20,690 bases of DNA from STC-54 sp964504665 (GCA_964504665.1 CAZDEH010000015.1:1-20690), one strand, 5' to 3'; shown: positions 13,961 to 20,660, numbered from the stretch's first letter. Made by a program: numbers and translations. Notes: generated from the letters alone by a model not told the origin.

Positions 13961-13989
13961 CTGAATTAAGTTTGATTAAAGTATGATGA

Positions 13990-14163
13990 CTAAAGATCAT
14001 TTATTATATTTTGATCAAAGTTTGGATTAACCGGTTCAAGAAGATGCTGTATTTCAGGTGAGATTTGAACTTTAGTTCTGGAGCGGTAAATATCTACCCC
14101 GAACCATATAAGAACTGTAATTAATGTGGCTATGATAATGTATAAAAAATGTTTCCCGGACAT
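13990..14163 (-). CDS. 57-residue single-pass membrane protein in the pil operon
   Basis: This small gene lies between pilO and the dockerin gene. It encodes MSGKHFLYIIIATLITVLIW, then a cytoplasmic or periplasmic tail with FGVDIYRSRTKVQISPEIQH and LLEPVNPNFDQNIINDL. One membrane helix spans about residues 5-23. A GGAG motif precedes the ATG by 11 nt, following directly on the pilO stop. The gene ends at TAG (13990-13992), inside the upstream extension of the next frame. Position, spacing and ribosome binding site argue that it is a real member of the operon. Small membrane-bound partners of PilN/PilO such as PilP exist in other bacteria, and this could play a comparable part, but no homology to PilP can be claimed. 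Confidence 0.65.
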   Translation of the reverse strand: MSGKHFLYIIIATLITVLIWFGVDIYRSRTKVQISPEIQHLLEPVNPNFDQNIINDL

Positions 14164-14177
14164 ATATTTTAGTACTC

Positions 14178-14745
14178 CTATTGTTTTAAATAATACGCTT
14201 TGCCATTGACGGAGAGTCCTGTTATACCTTCAGATGATTTATTTAGTATTACACTTGTGATATTAAGCAAACGGGGAGCTTTTGTAATATTATCTAAAGC
14301 TTGGAGCAGCTCCGCATATGAACCTTTGGTATTAAGGGTAAATAAAATTTCACCAATATTTTGTTTAGGACTTATGTCGGAATCATTAGTATAAACGGTT
14401 ATGGGTTGAACTTGTAGTGCTGATAATGAAGCAGCCCTTGTGGCAGCTGTTTGTAGGTCATTGATTAAGCCTGTGACTATGGTTTTATCANNNNNNNNNN
14501 TCCAGATTATTTTTGCCTTCAGTTAAATCTCGGGATTTTTTATCCAAAGTATCCAGTGTTTGTTGATTATCCTGAATGCTTTTTTGTAAATTAATTATTG
14601 TTATTACCGTTGGTCTGATGGCAAAGATGACAAAAATAATAATTGCCAATACGCTGAAAATATATGGGGTGAATGACCTCACATATTTATTACCAATAAC
14701 CGGCTTTATATATACGTAATACCTGGAGTATTGTATGCTAGCCAT
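14178..14745 (-). CDS. pilO: PilO-like type IV pilus assembly protein, interrupted by assembly gap
   Basis: This is an inner-membrane alignment-complex protein that pairs with PilN. The N-terminal part (14501-14745, about 81 codons) has a cytoplasmic tail, a membrane helix (about 24-44) and a coiled coil (about 50-80, INLQKSIQDNQQTLDTLDKK). The C-terminal part (14178-14490, 104 codons) has TGLINDLQTAATRAASLSAL and ILFTLNTKGSYAELLQALDN, the usual ferredoxin-like PilO domain, and ends GKAYYLKQ then TAG. The ten N bases at 14491-14500 are not the true gap length: the two halves are in frame only if the missing piece is a multiple of three. Ten to twenty residues are probably missing. It starts 2 nt after the pilN stop, and an AGGAGG lies 12 nt before the ATG. 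Confidence 0.8.
14491..14500. other. Assembly gap (10 N) inside pilO
   Basis: The run of N is a scaffold placeholder. The flanking pilO halves read openly on both sides, so missing sequence rather than mutation explains the break. Confidence 0.95.
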
Positions 14746-14747
14746 CT

Positions 14748-15329
14748 TTAATTTATTCCTCCTGGTTTTGTTACCAGAGAGCCGGTAATCGTAAATACTG
14801 TTTGTGTTTCAAAGGCTATATTGGTTAAGGTAATATCTGAAAATTTTGGGTCTTTTTGTAATTCCTTAATAAATACCGAGAGTTCTAGATTGGATGGAGT
14901 TTGTCCGTTGATTGAAAGTGTTGTTTTTGGGTAGCCTTCCATACGGTCAAAAGCAATATTGGTTATTCTGATACTTTTAGGAACGGATGTTGCTAAATTA
15001 GCTAAGAATGAATTAAAATCGACATTTTCAGATTTTAATTTTGCAATAGAAGAAAGCTGAAATTGAGTATGTTTAATTAAAGCCTCATCTGCACTAAGAC
15101 TTTTAATATAGGGGACTTTATCATTAATTTTTTCTTGCAGGACATTTAGGTCAGCATCCAGCTTATATCTGTAAATAAAGGCTCCTATTGTAACCATTTC
15201 CACCACAATTACAATAAATCTGCCGGAAGAAAGAGCCCATTTAATTATCTTGGAATATAATTGTACTTGTTCCCCTTGGTGGATAAGAAGATTTACTTTA
15301 AATAAATTAGGAAATTTTTGAGTAGCCAT
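14748..15329 (-). CDS. pilN: PilN-like type IV pilus assembly protein
   Basis: PilN bridges cytoplasmic PilM and periplasmic PilO in the pilus alignment complex. This protein of about 193 residues has a short N-terminal cytoplasmic segment containing KVNLLIHQ, where family members carry an INLLP-type PilM-binding motif. A membrane helix follows (about 38-53 from the ATG), then a coiled coil and a PilN C-terminal domain: NSFLANLATSVPKSIRITNIAFDRMEGYPKT...LSINGQTPSNLELSVFIKEL...ITLTNIAFETQTVFTITGSL. The frame is open to TTG 15341, but ATG 15329 gives MATQKFPNLF and is preferred. No pilM is adjacent; rpsT lies upstream. It is followed after 2 nt by pilO. Confidence 0.8.
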   Translation of the reverse strand: MATQKFPNLFKVNLLIHQGEQVQLYSKIIKWALSSGRFIVIVVEMVTIGAFIYRYKLDADLNVLQEKINDKVPYIKSLSADEALIKHTQFQLSSIAKLKSENVDFNSFLANLATSVPKSIRITNIAFDRMEGYPKTTLSINGQTPSNLELSVFIKELQKDPKFSDITLTNIAFETQTVFTITGSLVTKPGGIN

Positions 15330-15407
15330 AATTAATATCAACCCCTGATACTAGTTTAGTATAAAATTAAAGTAAGGTCTAGATGTAGGAGATTATATTT
15401 CAGAATC

Positions 15408-15650
15408 TTACTTTTTCTTGGCAATTAACTTAGATAACCTTGATTTTAACCTGGAGGCCTTATTTTTATGGATCAGATTGACTTTTACTGATTTATCTAA
15501 AGCGGAAAAAGCTGATGTTAAATTTTTAGCAGAAGGAGTTCGTTTAGTATCTTTGATGATTTTTTTTAAAGACGTCTCACGCTTTTTATTACGGATAGTT
15601 CTAATTTTATCTTTCCTAACTTTTTTGATAGCGCTTTTTATGATAGGCAT
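15408..15650 (-). CDS. rpsT: Small ribosomal subunit protein bS20
   Basis: This 80-residue, highly basic three-helix protein binds 16S rRNA early in 30S assembly. The sequence MPIIKSAIKKVRKDKIRTIRNKKRE, the central KRTPSAKNLTSAFSALDKSV and the tail VNLIHKNKASRLKSRLSKLIAKKK match the S20 layout, with the typical IHKNKAxRxKSRL motif. It is divergent from murJ, with only 62 nt between the starts and a small hairpin in that gap. No Shine-Dalgarno sequence is seen before the ATG. It lies upstream of pilN on the same strand with 78 nt between, so it may or may not share a transcript. Confidence 0.92.
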   Translation of the reverse strand: MPIIKSAIKKVRKDKIRTIRNKKRETSLKKIIKDTKRTPSAKNLTSAFSALDKSVKVNLIHKNKASRLKSRLSKLIAKKK

Positions 15651-15674
15651 TGTGCTTGGTATGGTAACATAGCT

Positions 15675-15694
15675 CTAGCACTTTCGCAAGCTAG
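15675..15694 (-). promoter_or_regulatory. Hairpin in the rpsT leader / murJ upstream region
   Basis: Read on the minus strand, CTAG-CTT-GCGA-AAG-TG-CTAG folds into a 7-bp stem with a GNRA-type GCGA tetraloop and a 2-nt bulge. It lies 25-44 nt before the rpsT ATG. S20 is autoregulated at translation in E. coli, so a leader element is plausible. The stem is short and the call is weak. Confidence 0.3.
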
Positions 15695-15696
15695 TC

Positions 15697-15705
15697 TGCT
15701 ATTAT
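15697..15705 (+). promoter_or_regulatory. Extended -10 promoter of murJ
   Basis: TGCTATTAT (15697-15705) is followed after 7 nt by the murJ ATG at 15713. No -35 is recognisable and no ribosome binding site fits in the remaining space. Confidence 0.55.
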
Positions 15706-15712
15706 TTTAGTA

Positions 15713-17359
15713 ATGGTAAAGAATCTATTTTTTCTTCTTTCAACCAGACAGAGCACCATTTTATCTGGGGCTTTTGTATTAATGGTGACGGTCTCCGCCT
15801 CTAAAATATTGGGCTTAGTGAGGGATAGATTATTGGCACATACCTTCCCCCCTGACCAAACAGCTGTTTTTTTTGCTGCCTTCAGGTTACCTGATCTGCT
15901 TTTTCAGTTATTTATTTTTGGGGCAGTATCAGTCGCTTTTATTCCTGTATTTACTGATTATCTACATCAAAAATCGGAAAAAGAAGCCTTTGAATTTGCT
16001 TCGGACATTCTAAATGTGGTGTTTTTGATTTTTGCCATAATCTCAACTATTGTATTTTTTGCTGCCAGTCCAATAACTTCACTGATCGTGCCTGGTTTTA
16101 CTAATGCCCAGAAAGAAGTGACTACCGGTTTAACCCAGATCATTATGTTAGGGCAGATTCTGCTTGTGATAGGAGCCTTTTTTGCCGGTATCTGCCAGGC
16201 GTATCAGCGCTTTATTATTCCGGCTTTGGCAGCGGTTTTTTATAATGTTGGAATTATTATTGGGATATTTTTCTTATCACCTTTTTTCGGAACGTACGGA
16301 CCTGCTTACGGAGTTATCATTGGAGCTACTTTGCATATATTAACCCAGATTTCTTTAGTTTCCAGTTTGGGTTTTAGGCACCGTCTCAGTTTGAATATTT
16401 TTAGTGAAGGGATTAGGGAGGTAGTGGGGATGATGAGTATCAGAACTTTGGGAGTTGCTGCTGAACAGTTTAACGAGACAGTGGGAGTTATATTGGCATC
16501 ATTAATTTCTGCCTCATCCGTGACTTATTTGACTTTTGCACAGCATCTACAGGCTGTTCCGATTGGGCTTTTTGGGGCAACTTTAGCCCAAGCAGCTTTA
16601 CCTGTGTTATCCAGAGAAAAAACAACAGGTGAAGAGGTTGCTTTTAAAGCAACTCTTCTGACTACCATGCATCAAATAATGTTTCTATCTTTGCCCTCAG
16701 CAGCCATGCTTATTGTGCTCAGGATTCCGGCTGTGAGACTCGTCTTTGGTGCATCACAGTTTGACTGGAGTTCAACTGTTCTGACTGGAAAAACAGTTGC
16801 CTGGTTAGCGGTAGGTTTGACTGCTCAGGCAATAGCTTTGCTTATCATTAGAGGGTTTTATGCTCTAAAAGATACCCGCACGCCTGTTGTAGTATCGGTT
16901 TTAACTGTTTTAATAAATGTACTCCTCAGCTATATTTTTGTCAGAAGTTTTGGATGGGAGGTATGGGGATTAGGGCTTTCTTATGCCATTTCTGCCAACA
17001 TTTCCTTAGGACTTTTGATCTATTTTTTAAATCAAAAAGTGGGAGGTTTTAATCAAAAAGATTTATTTATTCCGGCTTTGAAAATGATTTTGGCCGCAGT
17101 TTTATCAGCGATTGTATTATATCTTCCTGTTAAAGCTCTAGATACTCTGATTTTTGATACTACTAAAACTATTAATCTGATATTGCTGACTGGTATTGCC
17201 TCGTTTGTGGGTCTTGGCACTTATATACTTTTAGTCTGGTTATTTAAAGTTAAAGAACTGGAAACTTTCAGTGAATTAATTAAAAAGATCTGCAAGCTGA
17301 AATGGGCAATAAAATCTGAGGAAGTAATCCAGACGACTGATCACAGTAGCACGCTTTGA
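15713..17359 (+). CDS. murJ: Lipid II flippase MurJ (MviN)
   Basis: This 548-residue MOP-superfamily membrane protein flips lipid II across the cytoplasmic membrane for peptidoglycan synthesis. The N-terminal signature SASKILGLVRDRLLAHTFPPDQTAVFFAAFRLPDLLFQLFIFGAVSVAFIPVF is diagnostic. R37, R39 and R58, with D49, match the conserved charged residues lining the cavity. About 14 hydrophobic helices can be traced to residue 525, with RGFYALKDTRTPV around 385-397 as a second family hallmark. A hydrophilic tail follows. The probable mRNA is leaderless, from an extended -10 box. Its stop abuts the stop of the convergent HD gene with no gap. With the FemAB and LCP genes it completes a set of wall-building functions in the window. 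Confidence 0.93.
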   Translation: MVKNLFFLLSTRQSTILSGAFVLMVTVSASKILGLVRDRLLAHTFPPDQTAVFFAAFRLPDLLFQLFIFGAVSVAFIPVFTDYLHQKSEKEAFEFASDILNVVFLIFAIISTIVFFAASPITSLIVPGFTNAQKEVTTGLTQIIMLGQILLVIGAFFAGICQAYQRFIIPALAAVFYNVGIIIGIFFLSPFFGTYGPAYGVIIGATLHILTQISLVSSLGFRHRLSLNIFSEGIREVVGMMSIRTLGVAAEQFNETVGVILASLISASSVTYLTFAQHLQAVPIGLFGATLAQAALPVLSREKTTGEEVAFKATLLTTMHQIMFLSLPSAAMLIVLRIPAVRLVFGASQFDWSSTVLTGKTVAWLAVGLTAQAIALLIIRGFYALKDTRTPVVVSVLTVLINVLLSYIFVRSFGWEVWGLGLSYAISANISLGLLIYFLNQKVGGFNQKDLFIPALKMILAAVLSAIVLYLPVKALDTLIFDTTKTINLILLTGIASFVGLGTYILLVWLFKVKELETFSELIKKICKLKWAIKSEEVIQTTDHSSTL

Positions 17360-17986
17360 TTATTTTTTGCCGTTAAGATATTCTTTGTTTAAATTTTTTT
17401 CGACTAATTCAGAAAACCACCATTCATGAGGGTGTGTTTTAGGGATTCCCAGAGCAAGTGTCTTAGCTGATTTAGTACGAAGATATGGCACAGTAGTTTT
17501 ATATTTAAGCATAAACCAGCGTTTTGCCATTTTATTACCCATAAAATCCAGTACCCATTCCTGGTAAAGCTGATTAATAATATCTGCATCTTTTGCACAT
17601 TTAGAAGCTAAAGTTATTCTGTTATTATATTCCTGAAAAAGATTTACAAGATCATTTTTAAAAGGTAGACCGTGTAGCTGATCATCTATAGCCTTTTTTT
17701 CGTCAACAGTAGCGTAATGTTTTTCAACGTAATTTAAATCTCCTGTTCTGGTCTCTGGCAGGTCATGAAGAATGCTCATAGCCATCGTATGAATACCTTC
17801 TTCATGTGGCAGTCCTTCCATTCTGGCAAGACAATAGCTGATTATAGAGGTGTGATGGGAATGTGAAGCTACAGTATCAAAAGCATTACCCAAATGTTGT
17901 TTATGAGACCTTGGCATTTGCATCAACATCCCTGTTTCGGCAATAAAAGAGAGGATTCTTTTATAAGGTTTATTTTTTAATTTCAT
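17360..17986 (-). CDS. HD-domain phosphohydrolase, YfbR/5'-deoxynucleotidase-like
   Basis: This 208-residue metal-dependent phosphohydrolase belongs to the HD_3 group, which includes the dNMP 5'-nucleotidase YfbR. Metal ligands can be read in order: a histidine in ASHSHHTS (42-45), H74-D75 in SILHDLPETRTGD and D134 in AKDADII. E78 and the TGD at 81-83 are also conserved in this group. The motif LHDLPETRTGDLNYVEK is very close to YfbR-type enzymes. The likely role is removal of phosphate from deoxynucleotides; the exact substrate is inferred only. A TTGACC/TAATAT promoter ends 6 nt before the ATG, with no ribosome binding site, so the mRNA is probably leaderless. It is divergent from lepA and convergent with murJ. 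Confidence 0.82.
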   Translation of the reverse strand: MKLKNKPYKRILSFIAETGMLMQMPRSHKQHLGNAFDTVASHSHHTSIISYCLARMEGLPHEEGIHTMAMSILHDLPETRTGDLNYVEKHYATVDEKKAIDDQLHGLPFKNDLVNLFQEYNNRITLASKCAKDADIINQLYQEWVLDFMGNKMAKRWFMLKYKTTVPYLRTKSAKTLALGIPKTHPHEWWFSELVEKNLNKEYLNGKK

Positions 17987-17992
17987 GAGGGC

Positions 17993-18021
17993 ATATTAGA
18001 CTAAATTGCCCGTAAGGTCAA
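17993..18021 (-). promoter_or_regulatory. Promoter of the HD hydrolase gene
   Basis: TTGACC (18021-18016), a 17-bp spacer and TAATAT (17998-17993) on the minus strand are followed after 6 nt by the ATG at 17986. Confidence 0.7.
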
Positions 18022-18034
18022 ATTCGGGTACAAT
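18006..18034 (+). promoter_or_regulatory. Promoter of lepA
   Basis: TTGCCC (18006-18011), a 17-bp spacer and TACAAT (18029-18034) are followed after 6 nt by the ATG at 18041. The -35 lies inside the spacer of the divergent HD-gene promoter, so the two polymerase sites overlap. Confidence 0.65.
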
Positions 18035-18040
18035 ACACTC

Positions 18041-19864
18041 ATGCAAATTCGCAACTTTAGTATAATTGCACACGTTGATCACGGGAAGTCAACTTTAGCT
18101 GATAGATTACTGGAAATAACAGGGACTGTGACGGGTAATAAAATGCAGCCACAGCTTCTTGACTCTCTAGCCTTAGAACGTGAACGGGGGATAACCATTA
18201 AGCTGGCTCCTGTGAGAATGAATTATACGTCAGACGCTGAACTTTATACCCTAAATTTAATTGATACTCCTGGGCACGTAGATTTTTCTTACGAAGTTTC
18301 ACGCTCACTGGCAGCAGTAGAAGGAGCAGTATTGTTAGTTGATGCAACTCAGGGAATTCAGGCCCAAACACTGTCTCATGGTTTAGCTGCTATGGAACAA
18401 AATTTAGTATTAATACCCGTCATTAATAAAATTGATCTATTAAATTCTAATGTAGAAGAATGTAGAAGGCAACTAAAAGAGACTTTTGGTTTTAATGATA
18501 AAGAAATTTTATTAGCTTCAGGGAAGACTGGAGAAGGGGTAGAGGAAATTTTGCAAGCAATAATTGAGCGTGTACCACCACCGGAATCCTTAGGTGTCAA
18601 TACAGATCCACCCCTAGGGTGGCCATCTTTAAAAGCTCTGATATTTGACTCTTTTTTTGACAGCTTTAAAGGTGTGATAGCGCAAGTGAGGGTTATAGAT
18701 GGTGAGGTGCCAAAAGTAGGTGCTAAAATAAAATTTTTAGGTACAGGAGCAGAAGGTGAGATTTTAGAAAAAGGATTTTTTGGACCCGCCTTAACCCCGG
18801 TTGAAAATTTACAGTCCGGGGAAATTGGTTATATCGCCACCGGAATAAAAGAGGCAGATTTAGTTAGGGTGGGTGATACAATTATTTCCGTCTCCGACCT
18901 TGCCTGCCGGCAGGCAAGTGTGGAACATTTACCAGCAGTTGAGCCATTACCTGGGTATAAGCAAGTTAAACCAATGGTTTATGTGGGACTTTATCCAATT
19001 GAACAGGCAAAGTTTCACGATCTTAAAGAGGTATTAAGTAAGTTTAGGTTATCAGATCCTGCTTTTTCTTATGAAATAGAACATTCTTCTGCTTTAGGAG
19101 CAGGGTTCAGGTGTGGCTTTTTAGGACTGTTGCATGCAGAAGTTGTACAACAAAGGCTATCGGAAGAGTTTAATATGGATCTTTTGGCAACCACACCGTC
19201 AGTTGAATACTTATTGGATAGTAAGCCAATTACTAATCCAGCAGATTTACCACAAGGTCTGAATCTGGTTAATTTAAAGGAGCCCTGGGTCAAGGTTAGA
19301 ATTTTTACCCCTCAGTCGTACCTTGGAAAAATAATGGAACTTATGTCTGATAAAAGAGGAATTTATCAAAATCAAACCTATTTTGGTACTCAGGTAGAAT
19401 TAATTTATGAAATACCACTCTCTGAAATGATTACGGATTTTTATGATAAATTAAAATCAGTTTCCTCGGGGTTTGCCTCACTTGATTGGGATTTTGTTGA
19501 ATTTAGAGACTGTGATGGGGTGAGAGTAGATATTTTGGTGGGAGGGGAAAAGGTTGATGCGCTGTCAATGATTGTTGTCAGAAGCAAATCAGAGTACGTT
19601 GGCAGGCGATTGGCAGAAAAATTAAAAGAAATATTGCCAAAGCAAAACTTTGCTATAGCTATTCAGGCTGTGATAGGAGGCAATATTATTGCCAGAGAAA
19701 CTGTATCTCCGTACCGAAAAGACGTGATAGAAAAACTTTACGGGGGAGATAGAACCAGAAAAGATAAACTTCTTGAGAAGCAGAAAAAGGGGAAGAAAAA
19801 AATGAAAATGATTGGTCGCGTTGAAATCCCCCAAGAAGCATTTTTAAATATTTTAAAATCATGA
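18041..19864 (+). CDS. lepA: Elongation factor 4 (LepA)
   Basis: This 607-residue translational GTPase acts on stalled or mistranslocated ribosomes and in 30S maturation. G motifs: AHVDHGKST (10-18), ERERGIT (46-52), DTPGH (75-79), NKID (129-132) and SGKTG (160-164, usually SAKTG). Domains II, III and V follow. The EF-4-specific C-terminal region contains IIARETVSPYRKDV, LYGGDRTRKDKLLEKQKKGKKKMK and VEIPQEAFLNIL. Against the E. coli protein, recalled from memory, two insertions stand out. One of about 8 residues lies after VPPPE, containing DPPLGWPS. One of about 11 residues follows VGDTI, containing DLACRQAS. Each coincides with a DNA palindrome or hairpin. The promoter predicts a leaderless mRNA. 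Its stop overlaps the next start as ATGA. Confidence 0.95.
   Translation: MQIRNFSIIAHVDHGKSTLADRLLEITGTVTGNKMQPQLLDSLALERERGITIKLAPVRMNYTSDAELYTLNLIDTPGHVDFSYEVSRSLAAVEGAVLLVDATQGIQAQTLSHGLAAMEQNLVLIPVINKIDLLNSNVEECRRQLKETFGFNDKEILLASGKTGEGVEEILQAIIERVPPPESLGVNTDPPLGWPSLKALIFDSFFDSFKGVIAQVRVIDGEVPKVGAKIKFLGTGAEGEILEKGFFGPALTPVENLQSGEIGYIATGIKEADLVRVGDTIISVSDLACRQASVEHLPAVEPLPGYKQVKPMVYVGLYPIEQAKFHDLKEVLSKFRLSDPAFSYEIEHSSALGAGFRCGFLGLLHAEVVQQRLSEEFNMDLLATTPSVEYLLDSKPITNPADLPQGLNLVNLKEPWVKVRIFTPQSYLGKIMELMSDKRGIYQNQTYFGTQVELIYEIPLSEMITDFYDKLKSVSSGFASLDWDFVEFRDCDGVRVDILVGGEKVDALSMIVVRSKSEYVGRRLAEKLKEILPKQNFAIAIQAVIGGNIIARETVSPYRKDVIEKLYGGDRTRKDKLLEKQKKGKKKMKMIGRVEIPQEAFLNILKS
18608..18622 (+). 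repeat. Hairpin CCACCC-CTA-GGGTGG inside lepA
   Basis: A 6-bp GC-rich stem with a 3-nt loop encodes part of DPPLGWPS, a stretch that looks inserted relative to other LepA proteins. Confidence 0.5.
18899..18918 (+). repeat. Perfect 20-bp GC-rich palindrome inside lepA
   Basis: CTTGCCTGCCGGCAGGCAAG is fully self-complementary and has 14 G/C of 20 in an AT-rich gene. It encodes the LACRQA part of an apparent 11-residue insertion between the domain II end (VGDTI) and PLPGYKQVKP. Confidence 0.8.
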
Positions 19865-20277
19865 CAGAAGAAGAAAAATCAACAGTTTATTTGGCTGGAC
19901 AATCTAACGAGTATGAAAATAATTGGAAAAAAGATTTTAAATTAATTACAGGAATAGACTTTTATGATTGGGAATTTGATTCTGATCAAACTTCACCTGA
20001 AACATATTTTCCTCAAGATTTAGCGGGCATCCGGAAATCAAAATTCTTAGTGGCGAACCCTGGTTTAGCTCCTTCAGAAGCTACTTGGGTAGAAATTGGC
20101 TATTTTTATGCTTTAAATACTAAAGAACCAGGAGATTTTTGTGAAAAGTTAATTATTATTTGGAAAGATAACAGGTTACCAAAATGGTCTATTGAATTTG
20201 TTAAAAAAACTGGGATTGTTGTTAGGAGTGTAGAAGAAGCAAAAGAAAAACTTTTGGAACTAGTTAAGAAAGTTTAG
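19861..20277 (+). CDS. Nucleoside 2-deoxyribosyltransferase-like protein
   Basis: This 138-residue protein has the Rossmann-like fold signature of the nucleoside 2-deoxyribosyltransferase group. It starts with VYLAGQSNEYENNWKKDF (9-26). YFPQDLAGIRKSKFLVAN (49-66) follows, where the family has an Asp-rich loop. SEATWVEIGYFYALN (72-86) contains E78, which matches the catalytic glutamate of V-E-x-G-x-A-type motifs. Family members exchange bases on deoxyribose or hydrolyse modified nucleotides, so salvage or nucleotide cleaning is likely; the substrate is unknown. It is coupled to lepA by an ATGA overlap, which suggests co-transcription from the leaderless lepA promoter. An HD nucleotidase lies on the other side of lepA, but a shared pathway is only a guess. 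Confidence 0.7.
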   Translation: MTEEEKSTVYLAGQSNEYENNWKKDFKLITGIDFYDWEFDSDQTSPETYFPQDLAGIRKSKFLVANPGLAPSEATWVEIGYFYALNTKEPGDFCEKLIIIWKDNRLPKWSIEFVKKTGIVVRSVEEAKEKLLELVKKV

Positions 20278-20291
20278 CTTGACACCTTCCA

Positions 20292-20302
20292 GGTGGACGT
20301 CT
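20292..20302 (+). repeat. Left arm of 11-bp inverted repeat (GGTGGACGTCT)
   Basis: This arm is the exact reverse complement of 20642-20652. It lies in the spacer of a possible TTGACA (20279-20284) / TAATGA (20302-20307) promoter. Confidence 0.65.
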
Positions 20303-20363
20303 AATGATTAGTGCTACAATTAATCACTATAGCGACTGGTTGTAACTAATACCTTATCTTATT

Positions 20364-20395
20364 GTAATGATATTACGATGTAATCGTATAGTAAT
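20364..20395 (+). repeat. Alternating GTAAT/ATTAC array
   Basis: GTAAT-GAT-ATTAC-GAT-GTAAT (20364-20384), followed by another GTAAT at 20391-20395. Neighbouring units are inverted with an 8-bp step, so the block can fold in two alternative ways. It also holds TACGAT-GTA-ATCGTA (20374-20388). Confidence 0.45.
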
Positions 20396-20400
20396 TTTGA

Positions 20401-20598
20401 TATCATCTAATAACGAATCAAGTTAAAGCCATACCAAAATTTAGAGAAGTTAAAATTCCATGTTCTGTTTGTGGAAAATATTTTGTTACAAAAGTTTTTC
20501 CAGATAAGACATATAAAGGCGGTAATTGTTTTGGCAGTATAGGTGGTAAAGGTAAAAAGTTTGAATATTGGGAGTGTGACAAATGTTATAAAAAATAA
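20401..20598 (+). pseudogene. Zinc-ribbon reading frame without a standard start codon
   Basis: An open frame of 65 codons runs from the stop at 20398-20400 to TAA at 20596-20598. It encodes KIPCSVCGKYFVTKVFPDK, then YKGGNCFGSIGGKGKKFEYW and ECDKCYKK. Two CxxC pairs (CSVC, CDKC) about 36 residues apart fit a small zinc ribbon. No ATG, GTG or TTG opens this frame before the first cysteine pair. It is therefore a remnant, a frameshifted gene, or uses a rare start such as ATA (20431) or ATT. Confidence 0.35.
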
Positions 20599-20641
20599 AA
20601 GAAATATTTTAAGTTTGGCTCAATGAATATTTAAACACACA

Positions 20642-20652
20642 AGACGTCCACC
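20642..20652 (-). repeat. Right arm of 11-bp inverted repeat (AGACGTCCACC)
   Basis: This arm matches the left arm at 20292-20302 as a perfect reverse complement, 339 bp apart. It lies 8 bp before a TATAAT box. Confidence 0.65.
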
Positions 20653-20660
20653 AGTATGCG

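Noticed and set aside
15418..15672. Plus-strand open frame of 84 codons antisense to rpsT
   Set aside because: Its hydrophobic look comes from reading the reverse of Lys/Arg-rich S20 codons. rpsT on the minus strand is unmistakable.
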